Positions 35,505 through 44,081 of a stretch of 64,000 nt of DNA are shown here, piece by piece. The position numbers and the translations under genes were made by a program. Positions within the stretch are counted from its first letter, which is position 1, and every line of letters begins with the position of its first letter. The DNA is from Sphingomonas radiodurans. GTDB taxonomy: Bacteria > Pseudomonadota > Alphaproteobacteria > Sphingomonadales > Sphingomonadaceae. The DNA lies in NCBI RefSeq assembly GCF_020866845.1, contig NZ_CP086594.1, forward strand, positions 682,001 to 746,000, in the 5' to 3' direction. Below the pieces are notes generated by a model that searched no databases, was not told the origin of the DNA, and saw nothing but the letters and a program-made list of their open reading frames with translations.

Positions 35505-37614
35505 TACGCCGGCACGTTACCCGCTGCTGCGCGGCCGTCGCCGGCGCGTGCCGCGCGCCAGCCGCCCCCTGTGGCTGAACGCCCGGAACGTCCGCATCCT
35601 CGCGGCCCTCGCCGCGATCGCGCTGCTGCTCGGCGGCATCGCCCTGCTCGCCCGCCGCGCGGCGCAGCCCGACCCGCGCGACGCCTTGCCGGCCAGCCTC
35701 GCCGCGCTCGCCCGCGGCAATTACAGCGCGGCACGCAACCATGCGATCGTCGCCACCAAAGGCCCCGACGGCGGCATCGCCAACGCCGTGCTCGCGCGCA
35801 CCTATCTGCTGCTCGGTGAGGGAGTCTCCGCAGAGGGCGCGCTCAACCGCGCCGTCGCCGGCGGCGTGCCGCAAGCGCGCCTCCACCAATTGTTCGCCGA
35901 CGCCTGGCTGCTGCAAGGCGACCCCGACCGCGCGCTCGCCGAAGCCGCCCGCACCGACCCGCGCTACGGCGGCTATGCCGCGCGCGTCCGCGCCCGGGCG
36001 CTCGCCGCGAAGGGTGATGTCCCCGCCGCCACGCGCGCGCTCGAAGCATTGATCGCGCGCAACCCGCGCAACGCCTACGCCTATGCCGATCTCGCCCGCG
36101 TCCGCCTCGACGCCGGCGACATCCTCGGCGGCGACGTGGCCGCGCGCCGCGCCGTCGCGCTCGATCCGGCCAATCTCGCCGCCAGCGTACTCGCCGGCGA
36201 GATCGTCCGCAGCCGCTACGGCCTCGTCGCCGCCCTGCCATGGTTCGAACGCGCGCTTGAGCGAGACGCCTTCTATCATCCCGCGCTAATCGCCTACGCC
36301 GCCACCGCAGGCGACGCAGGCCGCTATTCGGCGATGCTGAACGCCACCCGCCGTGCGCTCGCCGCGCGCCCCGGCAGCCCGCAGGCGCTGTACTTGAACG
36401 CAGTCATGGCCGCGCGCGCCGGCAACCGACCTCTCGCCCGCGCCATGCTCGCCAGGATGGGTGACGCCGGCCTCGGCACGCCCGGTGTCGTGCTCCTCTC
36501 CGGCCTCGTCGCGTACGCCGACGGCGGCTACGAACAGGCTGTCGTCAGCTTCCGCGAGATCGTCGGCCGGCAACCGATGAACCTCGTCGGCCGGCGCTTG
36601 CTGGGTGCCGCACTGCTCCGCTCGGGCGACGCGCGCGGCGCGCTCGATATACTTCGCCCGCTCGCCGTCCGCCCCGATGCCGACAGCTACACGCTCGGCC
36701 TCGTCGGTCGCGCCTTCGAGGCGACCGGCGAGCGCGACTGGTCCGCCCGCTTCCTCGATCGCGCCGCGCGCCCAATGCTCGCTACCCCGCGTCCGTTCGA
36801 GGGCGACAGCGGCGTCGCAGTGCTCGCCAACGCAGTTGCCGACGCGCCTGGCGATCCCGCCGCCGCCGTCGCCTATATCCGCGGCCTGATCGCCGCTGGA
36901 GACCCCGCCACCGCTTATGCCAAGGCTCAAGCAATAGCCGCCGTATCGCCCGGCGTGCCCGACGCGCAGACCCTCGCCGGCGACGTGCTCGCGAGCGCCG
37001 GCCGCTACGCCCCCGCGCTCGCCGATTACCGCCGCGCCGCCGATCTGCGCTTCGACGAACCCGCGTTGCTCCGCCTCGCCGAAGCCGCCGACCGCGCCGG
37101 CCAGCGCCGCCAGGGCGCCGAGGCGCTCGCGCTGTATCTCTCGCAGAACCCGCAAAGCATCGTCGCGCGCCGCGCGCTCGCCAACATGCAGCTCGGCGCG
37201 CGTGACTGGCAGGCGGCGATCGACACGCTCGAAACGCTGCGCGACGCGATCGGCCCGCGCGACGCATTGCTCATGGCGCAGCTCGGCTATGCCTATGCCG
37301 GCGCCGGTGATCCCAAGACAGGCGCGATCTACGCCCGCGCCGCGTATGCGATGGCGCCGATGAACCCAGCGGTCTGCGACGCCTATGGCTGGGCGCTATA
37401 CGAAAGCGGCGACACGCCCTCCGCGCTGCAATTGCTCGTGAAGGCCTCGAAGCTAACCCCCGAGCACGCCGGCATCCGCTGGCACTTGGCGCAAGCCCTC
37501 GCCGACGCCAACCGCAACGCCGAGGCCCGCCAGCAAATCCAGATCGCGATGCGCGACCCCTCGTTCCAGGATCGCCAGCCGGCAACGGCGCTGCTCAAGG
37601 CGCTGACCACCTAA
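35497..37614 (+). CDS. Membrane-anchored TPR protein of the PEP-CTERM module (PrsT-like)
   Basis: A 705-residue protein: Arg-rich cytosolic start, one membrane helix (about residues 35-56), then TPR-like helical repeats to the end (for example LAALARGNYSAARNHAI, NPRNAYAYADLARVRLDAGD). Its position directly after prsR, with an 8-base overlap, recalls PrsT, the TPR protein of PEP-CTERM/exopolysaccharide systems. PrsT is usually longer and a lipoprotein, so this is a PrsT-like protein rather than a sure orthologue. It may scaffold polysaccharide export. Confidence 0.78.
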   Translation: MLDTPARYPLLRGRRRRVPRASRPLWLNARNVRILAALAAIALLLGGIALLARRAAQPDPRDALPASLAALARGNYSAARNHAIVATKGPDGGIANAVLARTYLLLGEGVSAEGALNRAVAGGVPQARLHQLFADAWLLQGDPDRALAEAARTDPRYGGYAARVRARALAAKGDVPAATRALEALIARNPRNAYAYADLARVRLDAGDILGGDVAARRAVALDPANLAASVLAGEIVRSRYGLVAALPWFERALERDAFYHPALIAYAATAGDAGRYSAMLNATRRALAARPGSPQALYLNAVMAARAGNRPLARAMLARMGDAGLGTPGVVLLSGLVAYADGGYEQAVVSFREIVGRQPMNLVGRRLLGAALLRSGDARGALDILRPLAVRPDADSYTLGLVGRAFEATGERDWSARFLDRAARPMLATPRPFEGDSGVAVLANAVADAPGDPAAAVAYIRGLIAAGDPATAYAKAQAIAAVSPGVPDAQTLAGDVLASAGRYAPALADYRRAADLRFDEPALLRLAEAADRAGQRRQGAEALALYLSQNPQSIVARRALANMQLGARDWQAAIDTLETLRDAIGPRDALLMAQLGYAYAGAGDPKTGAIYARAAYAMAPMNPAVCDAYGWALYESGDTPSALQLLVKASKLTPEHAGIRWHLAQALADANRNAEARQQIQIAMRDPSFQDRQPATALLKALTT

Positions 37615-37651
37615 CCGTCCCGTCGCTTAGGCCCTCGGCTGCCGCGCCTCC

Positions 37652-37723
37652 CGTCATTCCCGCGCAGGCGGAAATCCATATTCCAGGAAGGCGTTATGGA
37701 TTCCCGCCTTCGCGGGAATGACG
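37652..37723. repeat. REP-like intergenic palindrome, family C
   Basis: Arms from CGTCATTCCCGCGCAGGCGG (37652) and CCGCCTTCGCGGGAATGACG (to 37723) are near-perfect reverse complements; the pairing continues to ATCCAT / ATGGAT. It lies between convergent genes. Confidence 0.82.
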
Positions 37724-37758
37724 GCGCAGCGTAAGCCTAAAGCCTGGAGTCAGCAGGC

Positions 37759-38115
37759 CTAAGCCCGCTCGCGATCCAGCAGCCCGGCGGTATCCAGCCC
37801 CAGCAGATCGATATGCGCTCGGATCCGCGGCCAATGCTGCGTTACGAACGTCTCGCGCTCCGCCACGCGCAGCCGCTCCGCCGCACCCGGCAGCACGAAC
37901 ATGCCCACCCCGCGCCGCACCTCGACATAGCCCTCGTCCTGGAACGACTGATAGGCCTTCGCCACCGTTAGCGGATTGGCGCCATGCTCCGCCGCCAGCG
38001 CGCGCACCGAGGGCAATTGATCACCCGCGCGAAAGTCACCGCGCAGGATGCTTGCGGCGATCGTGCCGCGCAACCGGATGTAAACCGGGCTGTCATCGCT
38101 GCTCAGCGCTGTCAT
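37759..38115 (-). CDS. GntR family regulator (YtrA subfamily)
   Basis: In the 118-residue protein the GntR winged helix is complete (YIRLRGTIAASILRGDFRAGDQLPS, ALAAEHGANPLTVAKAY, GYVEVRRGVGMFVL), but only about 45 residues follow it. This is the short form typical of the YtrA subfamily, which lacks a large ligand domain. Such regulators often control ABC transporters, but none is adjacent. The nitroreductase gene upstream is on the same strand, 37 bases before its start. Confidence 0.88.
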   Translation of the reverse strand: MTALSSDDSPVYIRLRGTIAASILRGDFRAGDQLPSVRALAAEHGANPLTVAKAYQSFQDEGYVEVRRGVGMFVLPGAAERLRVAERETFVTQHWPRIRAHIDLLGLDTAGLLDRERA

Positions 38116-38152
38116 GCTGCCTTAATACAGCAATGGAGCGCCGCGTCGAGTC

Positions 38153-38731
38153 CTATGGTGTCCATTTCCGGACAGTTACGGCCAGATCGGGCCGCGGCCG
38201 CTCCTCCTGCGGGCGCGTCGGCGTGCCGATGAAGATGAACCCCGCGATCCGCTCGGGCGCCGCGCCGAACGCATCGCGCACCTGCTCGTTGAACGCCGCC
38301 CAGGTCGAAAGCCACCCGCCCGCAAACCCCATCGCGTGCGCCGCATGGAGCAAGTTCATGCACGCCGCCCCCGCCGACAATTCCTGCTCCCACACCGGAA
38401 TCTGGCTCCCAAGCCGCGGCGACGACAAAGCGACGACGAGCGCCGGCGCCTGCCGCGCGAATTGCTCCACCGCGTCGAGTTCGAGCTGCTTCGCCCCCGG
38501 CCGCTCGCCGCGATAGGCATCGAGCAGCAAGGCCGCAAACGCATCGCGCTGCGCGTCCGCGACCATCACGAAGCGCCACGGCGCAAGCTTGCCATGATCC
38601 GGCGTGCGACACGCGATGGCACACATCTCCGCCACCTGCGCCTCGCTCGGCCCCGGCGCCCCCAGATCGCGCGGCTTTCCCGAACGGCGGGTCTGAAGGA
38701 GTGACAGCGGCGAGGACGTATCGTTGAACAT
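38153..38731 (-). CDS. Nitroreductase family protein
   Basis: The 192-residue flavoenzyme has the family's opening LLQTRRSGKPRDLGAPGPSE, the FMN-binding region TPDHGKLAPWRFVMV, and a later AAHAMGFAGGWLSTW block, as in YdjA-like small nitroreductases. It probably reduces quinones or nitro compounds with NAD(P)H. The ATG at 38731 has AGAGGAAG upstream; the open frame beyond it is not protein-like. It may be co-transcribed with the GntR gene. Confidence 0.88.
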   Translation of the reverse strand: MFNDTSSPLSLLQTRRSGKPRDLGAPGPSEAQVAEMCAIACRTPDHGKLAPWRFVMVADAQRDAFAALLLDAYRGERPGAKQLELDAVEQFARQAPALVVALSSPRLGSQIPVWEQELSAGAACMNLLHAAHAMGFAGGWLSTWAAFNEQVRDAFGAAPERIAGFIFIGTPTRPQEERPRPDLAVTVRKWTP

Positions 38732-38823
38732 GCTTCCTCTTATCGCGAAGCGCTCGCCAGTCGAACCTTTGATCGCCACCGCGCGCGCCGTCCTCGCGGC
38801 CTTAAGCCTGGACACACGGCTCC

Positions 38824-38982
38824 GTGAGCGTTGCCGCCCTAGCCATCTTTGCCGCACCTGCGCTGGCACTCATCCTCACCAGCCCGCGAGTGGGCGCCGG
38901 ATTTCACTCGTTCCACTATTCAGAAGCGGCTCAGAACGGCAATTGTTGGGTGGATTTGCGACGGTCCGCTTTTTGCCGGTAG
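38824..38982 (+). pseudogene. Possible truncated reading frame beside the low-GC gene
   Basis: A 52-codon frame from GTG 38824 begins with a convincing hydrophobic export-type segment (AALAIFAAPALALILTS) but then runs into the lower-GC DNA and stops. It looks like the start of a gene cut off by the neighbouring insertion, or a chance frame. No family is recognised. Confidence 0.25.
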
Positions 38983-38985
38983 CAC

Positions 38986-39724
38986 GCGACAGCGGACACT
39001 CTATCCGCGTTTCACCACGCCTGACAGCGTTGGCCTGTGCGCCACTTCCTTGATGTTCACCGCGTCCCGAAGCCGAATGCCGCTAACGAGATCAAACCCT
39101 TCCAAATACCAGCCCAAAGCAATTGGGTCGGCCTCGCTGTATGCCCGTGTCGCTTTGTCCGTATGAGAGATGAAAAGAAATGAAGGCTCTGGCCATGCTT
39201 TGATGTTAAACGAGACTTCTGTGACAAGTTTCTTCGTTTCGTTGCGCTTCAACAAAAATCGAAGATGCTCACCCTGCTCGCGCACGACCATATCAGCGCG
39301 GCCGATAGTGTCAGCCTGCTCAGGTCGAACAGTCAAGAGAGCAGCGACAATACCGCGCATAGCTATTTCGAGCGTGTCGAGGCCGTCCGGAAACTCCTTT
39401 GTTACGCCTACCTCGACATAACGATGCCACCACTCGGCATGGTTATCTGTTATTCGAGCCGAGCCTACCTCGATGGAAGGCGCGAAATGAACATAAAGCG
39501 CCGGGAACGAGCCTAAGCTGAAGCCTGCACCGTTTAAGTACCAAGCAATTCGACGGCCGTAAGCCACAGCCTCATGTTGCCCCTCCAGATATGAGTAGCG
39601 ATCTCCAGCAAACAGCCTGATGTCGTTGATCAGGGACGGGCGGCCATCTTTTGTCATGCGCGAAGGTCGGCTCTTGGCACCTCAGATTGCAACAGCAAAT
39701 GGCAATAAGTGGGCGACAGCGGAC
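38986..39724. repeat. 12-bp direct repeats flanking the low-GC gene
   Basis: GCGACAGCGGAC occurs at 38986-38997 and again at 39713-39724, bracketing the orphan gene closely. It could mark an insertion or recombination footprint. There is no integrase, transposase or terminal inverted repeat. Confidence 0.45.
39001..39657 (-). CDS. Orphan protein of unknown function in low-GC DNA
   Basis: The 218-residue protein is probably cytosolic, with no signal peptide or membrane helix and no motif I recognise. It is rich in aromatic and charged residues (NHAEWWHRYVEVG; ADPIALGWYLEGFD). Its base composition and codon use are plainly AT-richer than the neighbours on both sides, and the gene is bracketed by a 12-base direct repeat (38986-38997 and 39713-39724). 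These are signs of horizontal acquisition. Ribosome site weak. It might be a defence or cargo gene, but nothing in the sequence shows that. Confidence 0.6.
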   Translation of the reverse strand: MTKDGRPSLINDIRLFAGDRYSYLEGQHEAVAYGRRIAWYLNGAGFSLGSFPALYVHFAPSIEVGSARITDNHAEWWHRYVEVGVTKEFPDGLDTLEIAMRGIVAALLTVRPEQADTIGRADMVVREQGEHLRFLLKRNETKKLVTEVSFNIKAWPEPSFLFISHTDKATRAYSEADPIALGWYLEGFDLVSGIRLRDAVNIKEVAHRPTLSGVVKRG

Positions 39725-39932
39725 TGGCTGGTCTCCAAGGGCGAAGCGAGGGCACGGCCAAAAGCCCTACTTCCACCGGTTATCCCATACACCCCGAACC
39801 CGCCCCGCAGCGACCGCAGCCACCGACAATCGTCTCACCGGCAACAACCCCTTGGAATCCTGATTTCGCACGCTAGGCTCGCGCGCACCAAGGGGAGCGT
39901 TCATCCCCGGCCGACTTTCCGGGAGCGTATTC

Positions 39933-41537
39933 TTGCCCATCATTCCGTCGATCGCGCTTGGTTTTCTCGCGATCCTGCTGGCCGGCGGCACCGTCGCCGC
40001 GACCACCAAGGGGCCCGAGTTCCTGGGCCATCCCAAGGGCCTCTACGTCCTGTTCTTCGCCGAAATGTGGGAGCGTTTCTCCTATTACGGCATGCGCGCA
40101 CTGCTGATCTTCTACCTGACCAAGCACTGGCTGTTCGATGACGGCAAGTCGAACCTGATCTACGGCGCCTATACCAGCCTGGTGTACATCACCCCGGTGC
40201 TCGGCGGCTATCTCGCCGATCGCTATCTGGGGCAGCGCAAGGCGGTGGTATTCGGGGCGGTATTGCTCACGCTCGGCCATTTGCTGATGGCGGTCGAGGG
40301 CGATGGTGGTCAGGGCTCGTCGGCGCTCAACGTCTTCTGGCTCGCGCTCGCCTTCATCATCGTCGGCTCGGGCTTCCTGAAGGCCAATATTTCGGTGATC
40401 GTCGGCCAGCTCTATCCGCTCACCGATGTGCGCCGCGACGGCGCCTATACGATCTTCTACATCGGCATCAACGTCGGCGCCGCGCTCGGTACGATCATGG
40501 CGGGTTGGCTCGGCGAAACCTATGGCTGGGCGTACGGCTTCGGCGCGGCGGGCATCGGGATGCTGCTTGGCCTCGTCGTGTTCGTGCTCGGCAAGCCGCT
40601 GCTGCTCGGCAAGGGCGAAGCGCCCGGCCCGCTCACGAAGAAGCTCGAATGGTCGCTTTACGGCGTCGGCCTCGCCGCCATCGCGGTGATCTGGGCGCTA
40701 GTCCAGTATCAGAGCGTCATCCAGACGCTGCTGATCATCTCGGGCATCGCGCTGCTCGGATACGTGCTGTTCGAAAGCTTCAAGCTCGAGCCGCACGCCC
40801 GCGATCGTATGTTCGCGGTGCTGTTCCTGATCGCGCTCAACCCGGTGTTCTGGGGCTTGTTCGAACAGGCCGGCGGCAGCCTCAATCTCTACACCGATCG
40901 CTACGTCGATCGCGGCGATGTGCCCGCGTCGCTGTTCCAGTCGATCAACCCGATCTACATCGTGTTGCTCGGTCCGATTTTCGCGGCCTTATGGGTGTTC
41001 CTCGGCAAGCGCGGCATCGAGCCGTCGGCGCCGGCCAAGTTCGGCCTCGCGCTGGCGCAGGTCGGCCTGTCGTTCCTCGTCTTCGTCTGGGGCGCGCGCA
41101 CCGTCGGCGTCGAGGTCGCGACGCCGATCTTCTTCGTCTTCGCGATCTACTTCCTGCAGACGACCGGCGAGCTTTGCCTCTCGCCCGTCGGCCTCAGCGC
41201 GATGAATCGCCTCGCGCCCAAGCACCTCGCCAGCCTCATCATGGGCGCGTGGTTCTACATGACCGCGGTGGGCAATTTCGTCGCCGGCAAGATCGGCGAA
41301 GCAACCGGCGGCGAAAGCGGCGAGATGACCAAGGAAGGCACGCTCGCAATCTATTCGACGATCGGCTGGTGGACGATCGGCATCGCCGCCGTCGTCCTCG
41401 CCTTGAGCCCGCTGGTCCGCCGCTGGATGCACCTCGATACGCTGCAAGACGAAACCGGCCACGGCATGGCCGGCGAAGCCGAACTGGCCGAGCCACAAGC
41501 GGCCGGCTTCCGCACCGCCGGCGAAACGCGCCCCTGA
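39933..41537 (+). CDS. Peptide MFS transporter (POT/PTR family)
   Basis: A 534-residue proton-coupled oligopeptide transporter with 12-14 helices. POT signatures are seen: FFAEMWERFSYYGMRALLIFYL with the ExxERFxYY proton-coupling motif, ADRYLGQRK after helix 3, and GSGFLKANISVIVGQLY. It imports di- and tripeptides. The start is TTG at 39933, supported by GGGAG eight bases upstream and by the family N-terminus. A perfect hairpin follows the stop. Confidence 0.92.
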   Translation: MPIIPSIALGFLAILLAGGTVAATTKGPEFLGHPKGLYVLFFAEMWERFSYYGMRALLIFYLTKHWLFDDGKSNLIYGAYTSLVYITPVLGGYLADRYLGQRKAVVFGAVLLTLGHLLMAVEGDGGQGSSALNVFWLALAFIIVGSGFLKANISVIVGQLYPLTDVRRDGAYTIFYIGINVGAALGTIMAGWLGETYGWAYGFGAAGIGMLLGLVVFVLGKPLLLGKGEAPGPLTKKLEWSLYGVGLAAIAVIWALVQYQSVIQTLLIISGIALLGYVLFESFKLEPHARDRMFAVLFLIALNPVFWGLFEQAGGSLNLYTDRYVDRGDVPASLFQSINPIYIVLLGPIFAALWVFLGKRGIEPSAPAKFGLALAQVGLSFLVFVWGARTVGVEVATPIFFVFAIYFLQTTGELCLSPVGLSAMNRLAPKHLASLIMGAWFYMTAVGNFVAGKIGEATGGESGEMTKEGTLAIYSTIGWWTIGIAAVVLALSPLVRRWMHLDTLQDETGHGMAGEAELAEPQAAGFRTAGETRP

Positions 41538-41550
41538 AGTTCCACCCGTC

Positions 41551-41571
41551 GCCCCGGGCTTGACCCGGGGC
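41551..41571. repeat. Hairpin after the peptide transporter
   Basis: A perfect 8-bp stem GCCCCGGG-CTTGA-CCCGGGGC with no T-run, like the other short intergenic palindromes here. Confidence 0.6.
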
Positions 41572-41615
41572 TCCGCTTGTCATCCACTGTCGCCGGGCAG
41601 CGGGAAAGAGCGACG

Positions 41616-42293
41616 ATGGGCAACGTGGTGGTGGCGGCGATCGCGTTCGTGGGCACGCACTTCCTGCTGTCGCATCCGCTGCGAGCGCCGTTGGTGCGCG
41701 CCGCCGGCGAGCGCGGCTTCATGGGCATCTACAGCCTGGTCGCCTTCGCCACGCTGATCTGGCTCGCCCGCGCCTACAGCGTCGCGCTCGAGGGCGTCCC
41801 GCTTTGGGAGGTCGGCGACGCCCTGTGGGCGATCGGTACGATCGTTATGCTCGCCGGCTCGATCCTGTTCATGGGTTCGGTGGTCCGCAACCCGGCGCTG
41901 CCCGAACAGAAGATGAGCGCAGTGCCCGAGGCCCGCGGTGTGTTCGCGATCACGCGTCACCCGATGATGTGGGGCTTCGCGCTGTGGGGCATCGTCCACA
42001 TCCTGATCTACCCTGATCCCGCGAACATCGTCCTGTCCGGCGCGATCATCATCCTCGCGCTGATCGGCGCGCACATGCAGGATCGCAAGAAGGCGACGCT
42101 CCAGCCCGAATTCTGGCGCGAATGGGTGCGCCGCACCAGCTACTGGCCCTTCGCCGCCATCGCTGCCGGCCGCGCCCGGATCGGCAAGATCGGCATGCAC
42201 GCGCTCGGCGGCGGCTTCGTCGTGTGGCTGGTCGCGACCTGGGCGCACATCCCGCTGGCCGGCTGGCCCGCCGGCATCTGGCGCTGGATCTGA
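41616..42293 (+). CDS. NnrU family membrane protein
   Basis: A 225-residue protein with about six membrane helices and the NnrU/isoprenylcysteine-methyltransferase-like motif ARGVFAITRHPMMWGFALWGI, in which RHP is the family mark. NnrU is associated with denitrification in some bacteria, but many homologues occur without nir or nor genes, as here, so no respiratory role should be assumed. The ATG at 41616 has GGGAAAGAG upstream. Confidence 0.85.
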   Translation: MGNVVVAAIAFVGTHFLLSHPLRAPLVRAAGERGFMGIYSLVAFATLIWLARAYSVALEGVPLWEVGDALWAIGTIVMLAGSILFMGSVVRNPALPEQKMSAVPEARGVFAITRHPMMWGFALWGIVHILIYPDPANIVLSGAIIILALIGAHMQDRKKATLQPEFWREWVRRTSYWPFAAIAAGRARIGKIGMHALGGGFVVWLVATWAHIPLAGWPAGIWRWI

Positions 42294-42309
42294 AGTCAGC
42301 CGAACAACG

Positions 42310-42840
42310 CTACCGCCGCAAAGCCGCCAGATCACCCACCGTATTCACATTCACCGGCATCACATTCAGCGCCACCCCCCGCGCCCCGACAGCAGCGGTC
42401 CAATGCCGCACCGCCAGCGATCGATCCGCCGCCAACCACTCGGCCAGATGCTCCGCCAACGCACTCGGCCACCACCCGATCACCGGCAGCCCCGCGACAT
42501 AGCTAGCCCCAGCCCCGCCCAGCCGCTCGACCAGATCCCCCGGCAGGATCGGCACATCGCACGGCGCGCTGAGCACTGCGGCAAAGCCATGCGCCCGCGC
42601 ATGATGCAGAGCGCCCGCCAGCGCCCCCAACGGCCCTAGCCCCGCGCGCGGCCGATCCGCAACGCTCACCAGATCGCCGTGCGACCGCCCGACTACCACC
42701 AGCGCATCGGTTTGCGGCGCCAGCCCAGCCGCGACATGATCGATCAGCGCCCGCCCCTCGAACAGGGCTTCCGCCTTGTCCGCGCCGAACCGCCGCGCCT
42801 GGCCGCCGGCAAAAATCGCCCCGAGAACGTTGTTCCCCAT
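42310..42840 (-). CDS. mobA: Molybdenum cofactor guanylyltransferase MobA
   Basis: The 176-residue protein opens with the nucleotidyltransferase loop GAIFAGGQARRFGADKAE (residues 6-23), then DALVVVGR and SAPCDVPILP, the metal-binding region. MobA joins GMP to molybdopterin to make the bis-MGD cofactor. It is short but has the core. The sulfite-oxidase-fold protein encoded at 56530 uses plain Mo-MPT, so that enzyme is not evidence of MobA's client. Confidence 0.86.
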   Translation of the reverse strand: MGNNVLGAIFAGGQARRFGADKAEALFEGRALIDHVAAGLAPQTDALVVVGRSHGDLVSVADRPRAGLGPLGALAGALHHARAHGFAAVLSAPCDVPILPGDLVERLGGAGASYVAGLPVIGWWPSALAEHLAEWLAADRSLAVRHWTAAVGARGVALNVMPVNVNTVGDLAALRR

Positions 42841-42870
42841 GCCGGCACCCTAAGCCCCCGCCAGACCAAC

Positions 42871-42903
42871 AAAAAGGGTGTCGGCGAATACACGCCGACA
42901 CCC
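42871..42903 (-). terminator. Rho-independent terminator for the first glycine-zipper gene
   Basis: On the minus strand a perfect 11-bp stem GGGTGTCGGCG / CGCCGACACCC with a six-base loop is followed by five Ts (42875-42871). Confidence 0.93.
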
Positions 42904-42931
42904 GAAATACTCCGATAATGATCCGCTTGCT

Positions 42932-43477
42932 TTAGCGGCAGACAACCTGACCGCGGTCGATCGTCCGTCCAAGCACCGCACCGATGCCAGCGCCCGCCAA
43001 AACGCCGAGCGTGTTCGACCGCCCGTTGGTGAGCAACCCACCCGCAAGGCCGCCACCGATTCCGCCGATGATCAGACCGGTCGTTCCGTCCGAACGACGG
43101 CAATAGTAGCGACCGTTGTTGCCGCGATAAATCCGATCGTTGCGTGTCAGGCGACGCGGCCGATAGTTGGCGCCCGCAACATAGAAATTGTCGGCATAGT
43201 AAGCGCGCTGGCCTGGCGGCAGGCGATTATAGTCGTAATTTCCAAAACGGCGACGATCCTGGCGCCAATCTTGGCGCGCATCGCGCCGGTCCTCGCGAAA
43301 CTCCTGACGGGCTTCGCGGACGTCACGGCGTGAGTCGGCATTGCGCAGGTCGCGGTTCCGTTCCTGGCGCGCGTCACGCATGTCCTCGCGGTATTCGCGC
43401 TGTGCGCCGGATTGTGCGGCGACCGGCACGGCGGTCAGCGTGGTTGCGGCCAAAGCTGCAGCAAGAAAAATGCGCAT
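42932..43477 (-). CDS. Arg-rich protein with glycine-zipper 2TM domain
   Basis: The 181-residue exported protein has a signal peptide (to VAAQ, residue 22), about 55 Arg/Asp/Glu-rich residues in helical repeats (REYREDMRDARQERNRD), an aromatic YNRLPPGQRAYYADN segment, then GRYYCRRSDGTTGLIIGG and a glycine-zipper domain of two Gly-spaced hairpin helices. The last part is shared with the gene at 44082. Glycine-zipper proteins insert in the outer membrane; the role is unknown. Both genes share a 31-bp upstream element. AAGGA precedes the ATG at 43477. Confidence 0.8.
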   Translation of the reverse strand: MRIFLAAALAATTLTAVPVAAQSGAQREYREDMRDARQERNRDLRNADSRRDVREARQEFREDRRDARQDWRQDRRRFGNYDYNRLPPGQRAYYADNFYVAGANYRPRRLTRNDRIYRGNNGRYYCRRSDGTTGLIIGGIGGGLAGGLLTNGRSNTLGVLAGAGIGAVLGRTIDRGQVVCR

Positions 43478-43530
43478 CGTGGATGTTCCTTTTCGATGAT
43501 GCCGCAAGAACAGCCCACCCAAGTCAGAAG

Positions 43531-43561
43531 TTGCGTGAACCGAAAACTACGTCGCGTTCAT
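43531..43561 (-). promoter_or_regulatory. Conserved upstream element of glycine-zipper gene 1
   Basis: A 31-base segment identical at 27 positions to 44477-44507, lying 54-84 bases before the ATG at 43477. The inner blocks AAAAC and ACGTCGCGTTCAT are invariant. The end blocks form an imperfect TGAAC/GTTCA dyad. Confidence 0.6.
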
Positions 43562-43572
43562 CGTGCCGACAG

Positions 43573-44001
43573 TCACTCCGCCAGTAGATGCGTAAGCGTG
43601 ATCTCTGCATTCAACACCTTGGAAACCGGGCAATTTGCCTTTGCTTCCGCCGCCAGCCGCTCGAACTCGTCCGCAGCCAGCCCCGGCACCGCCGCCCGCA
43701 GATCGAGTGCAGACTTGGTGATCGTAAAGCCGTCACCGTCTTTCTCGAGCGTCACCTTGGCATGCGTCTCGAGCGTGCCCTTGTCGTGCCCCGCACCCGC
43801 CAACGCAAAGCTAAGCGCCATCGTGAAGCAGCTCGCATGCGCCGCCGCGATCAGCTCTTCGGGGTTGGTGCCCGGCTCGCTCTCGAACCGCGTCGCAAAG
43901 CCATAAGGCTGATCCGCCAGCGCGCCAGACTGGGTCGAAACCCACCCCCTGCCGTCCTTGCCAAAGCCCTCGTAGCGCGCAGAACCACTATGTGTCGGCA
44001 T
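43573..44001 (-). CDS. osmC: OsmC family peroxiredoxin
   Basis: The 142-residue protein has the OsmC fold and its two catalytic cysteines: Cys58 in AAAHASCFTMAL and Cys124 in AKANCPVSKVL. It reduces organic hydroperoxides using a thiol donor. The N-terminal GSARYEGFGKDGRG supports OsmC rather than Ohr. It stands between the two glycine-zipper genes, just after the terminator of the upstream one, so its promoter must be very close to or within that terminator, or it depends on read-through. Confidence 0.92.
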   Translation of the reverse strand: MPTHSGSARYEGFGKDGRGWVSTQSGALADQPYGFATRFESEPGTNPEELIAAAHASCFTMALSFALAGAGHDKGTLETHAKVTLEKDGDGFTITKSALDLRAAVPGLAADEFERLAAEAKANCPVSKVLNAEITLTHLLAE

Positions 44002-44030
44002 GTCGTCGTCTCCTCATAGCAAAAAGGGCG

Positions 44031-44060
44031 CGGTCCGTATGACCACGCCCCTTGCTGTTT
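44031..44060 (-). terminator. Rho-independent terminator for the second glycine-zipper gene
   Basis: On the minus strand GGGCGTGGTC / GGCCGCGCCC-like 10-bp stem (44036-44045 with 44051-44060, one G-T pair) is followed by five Ts (44035-44031). Confidence 0.88.
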
Positions 44061-44081
44061 CAATCGCCGTTGCGGGCCGGC

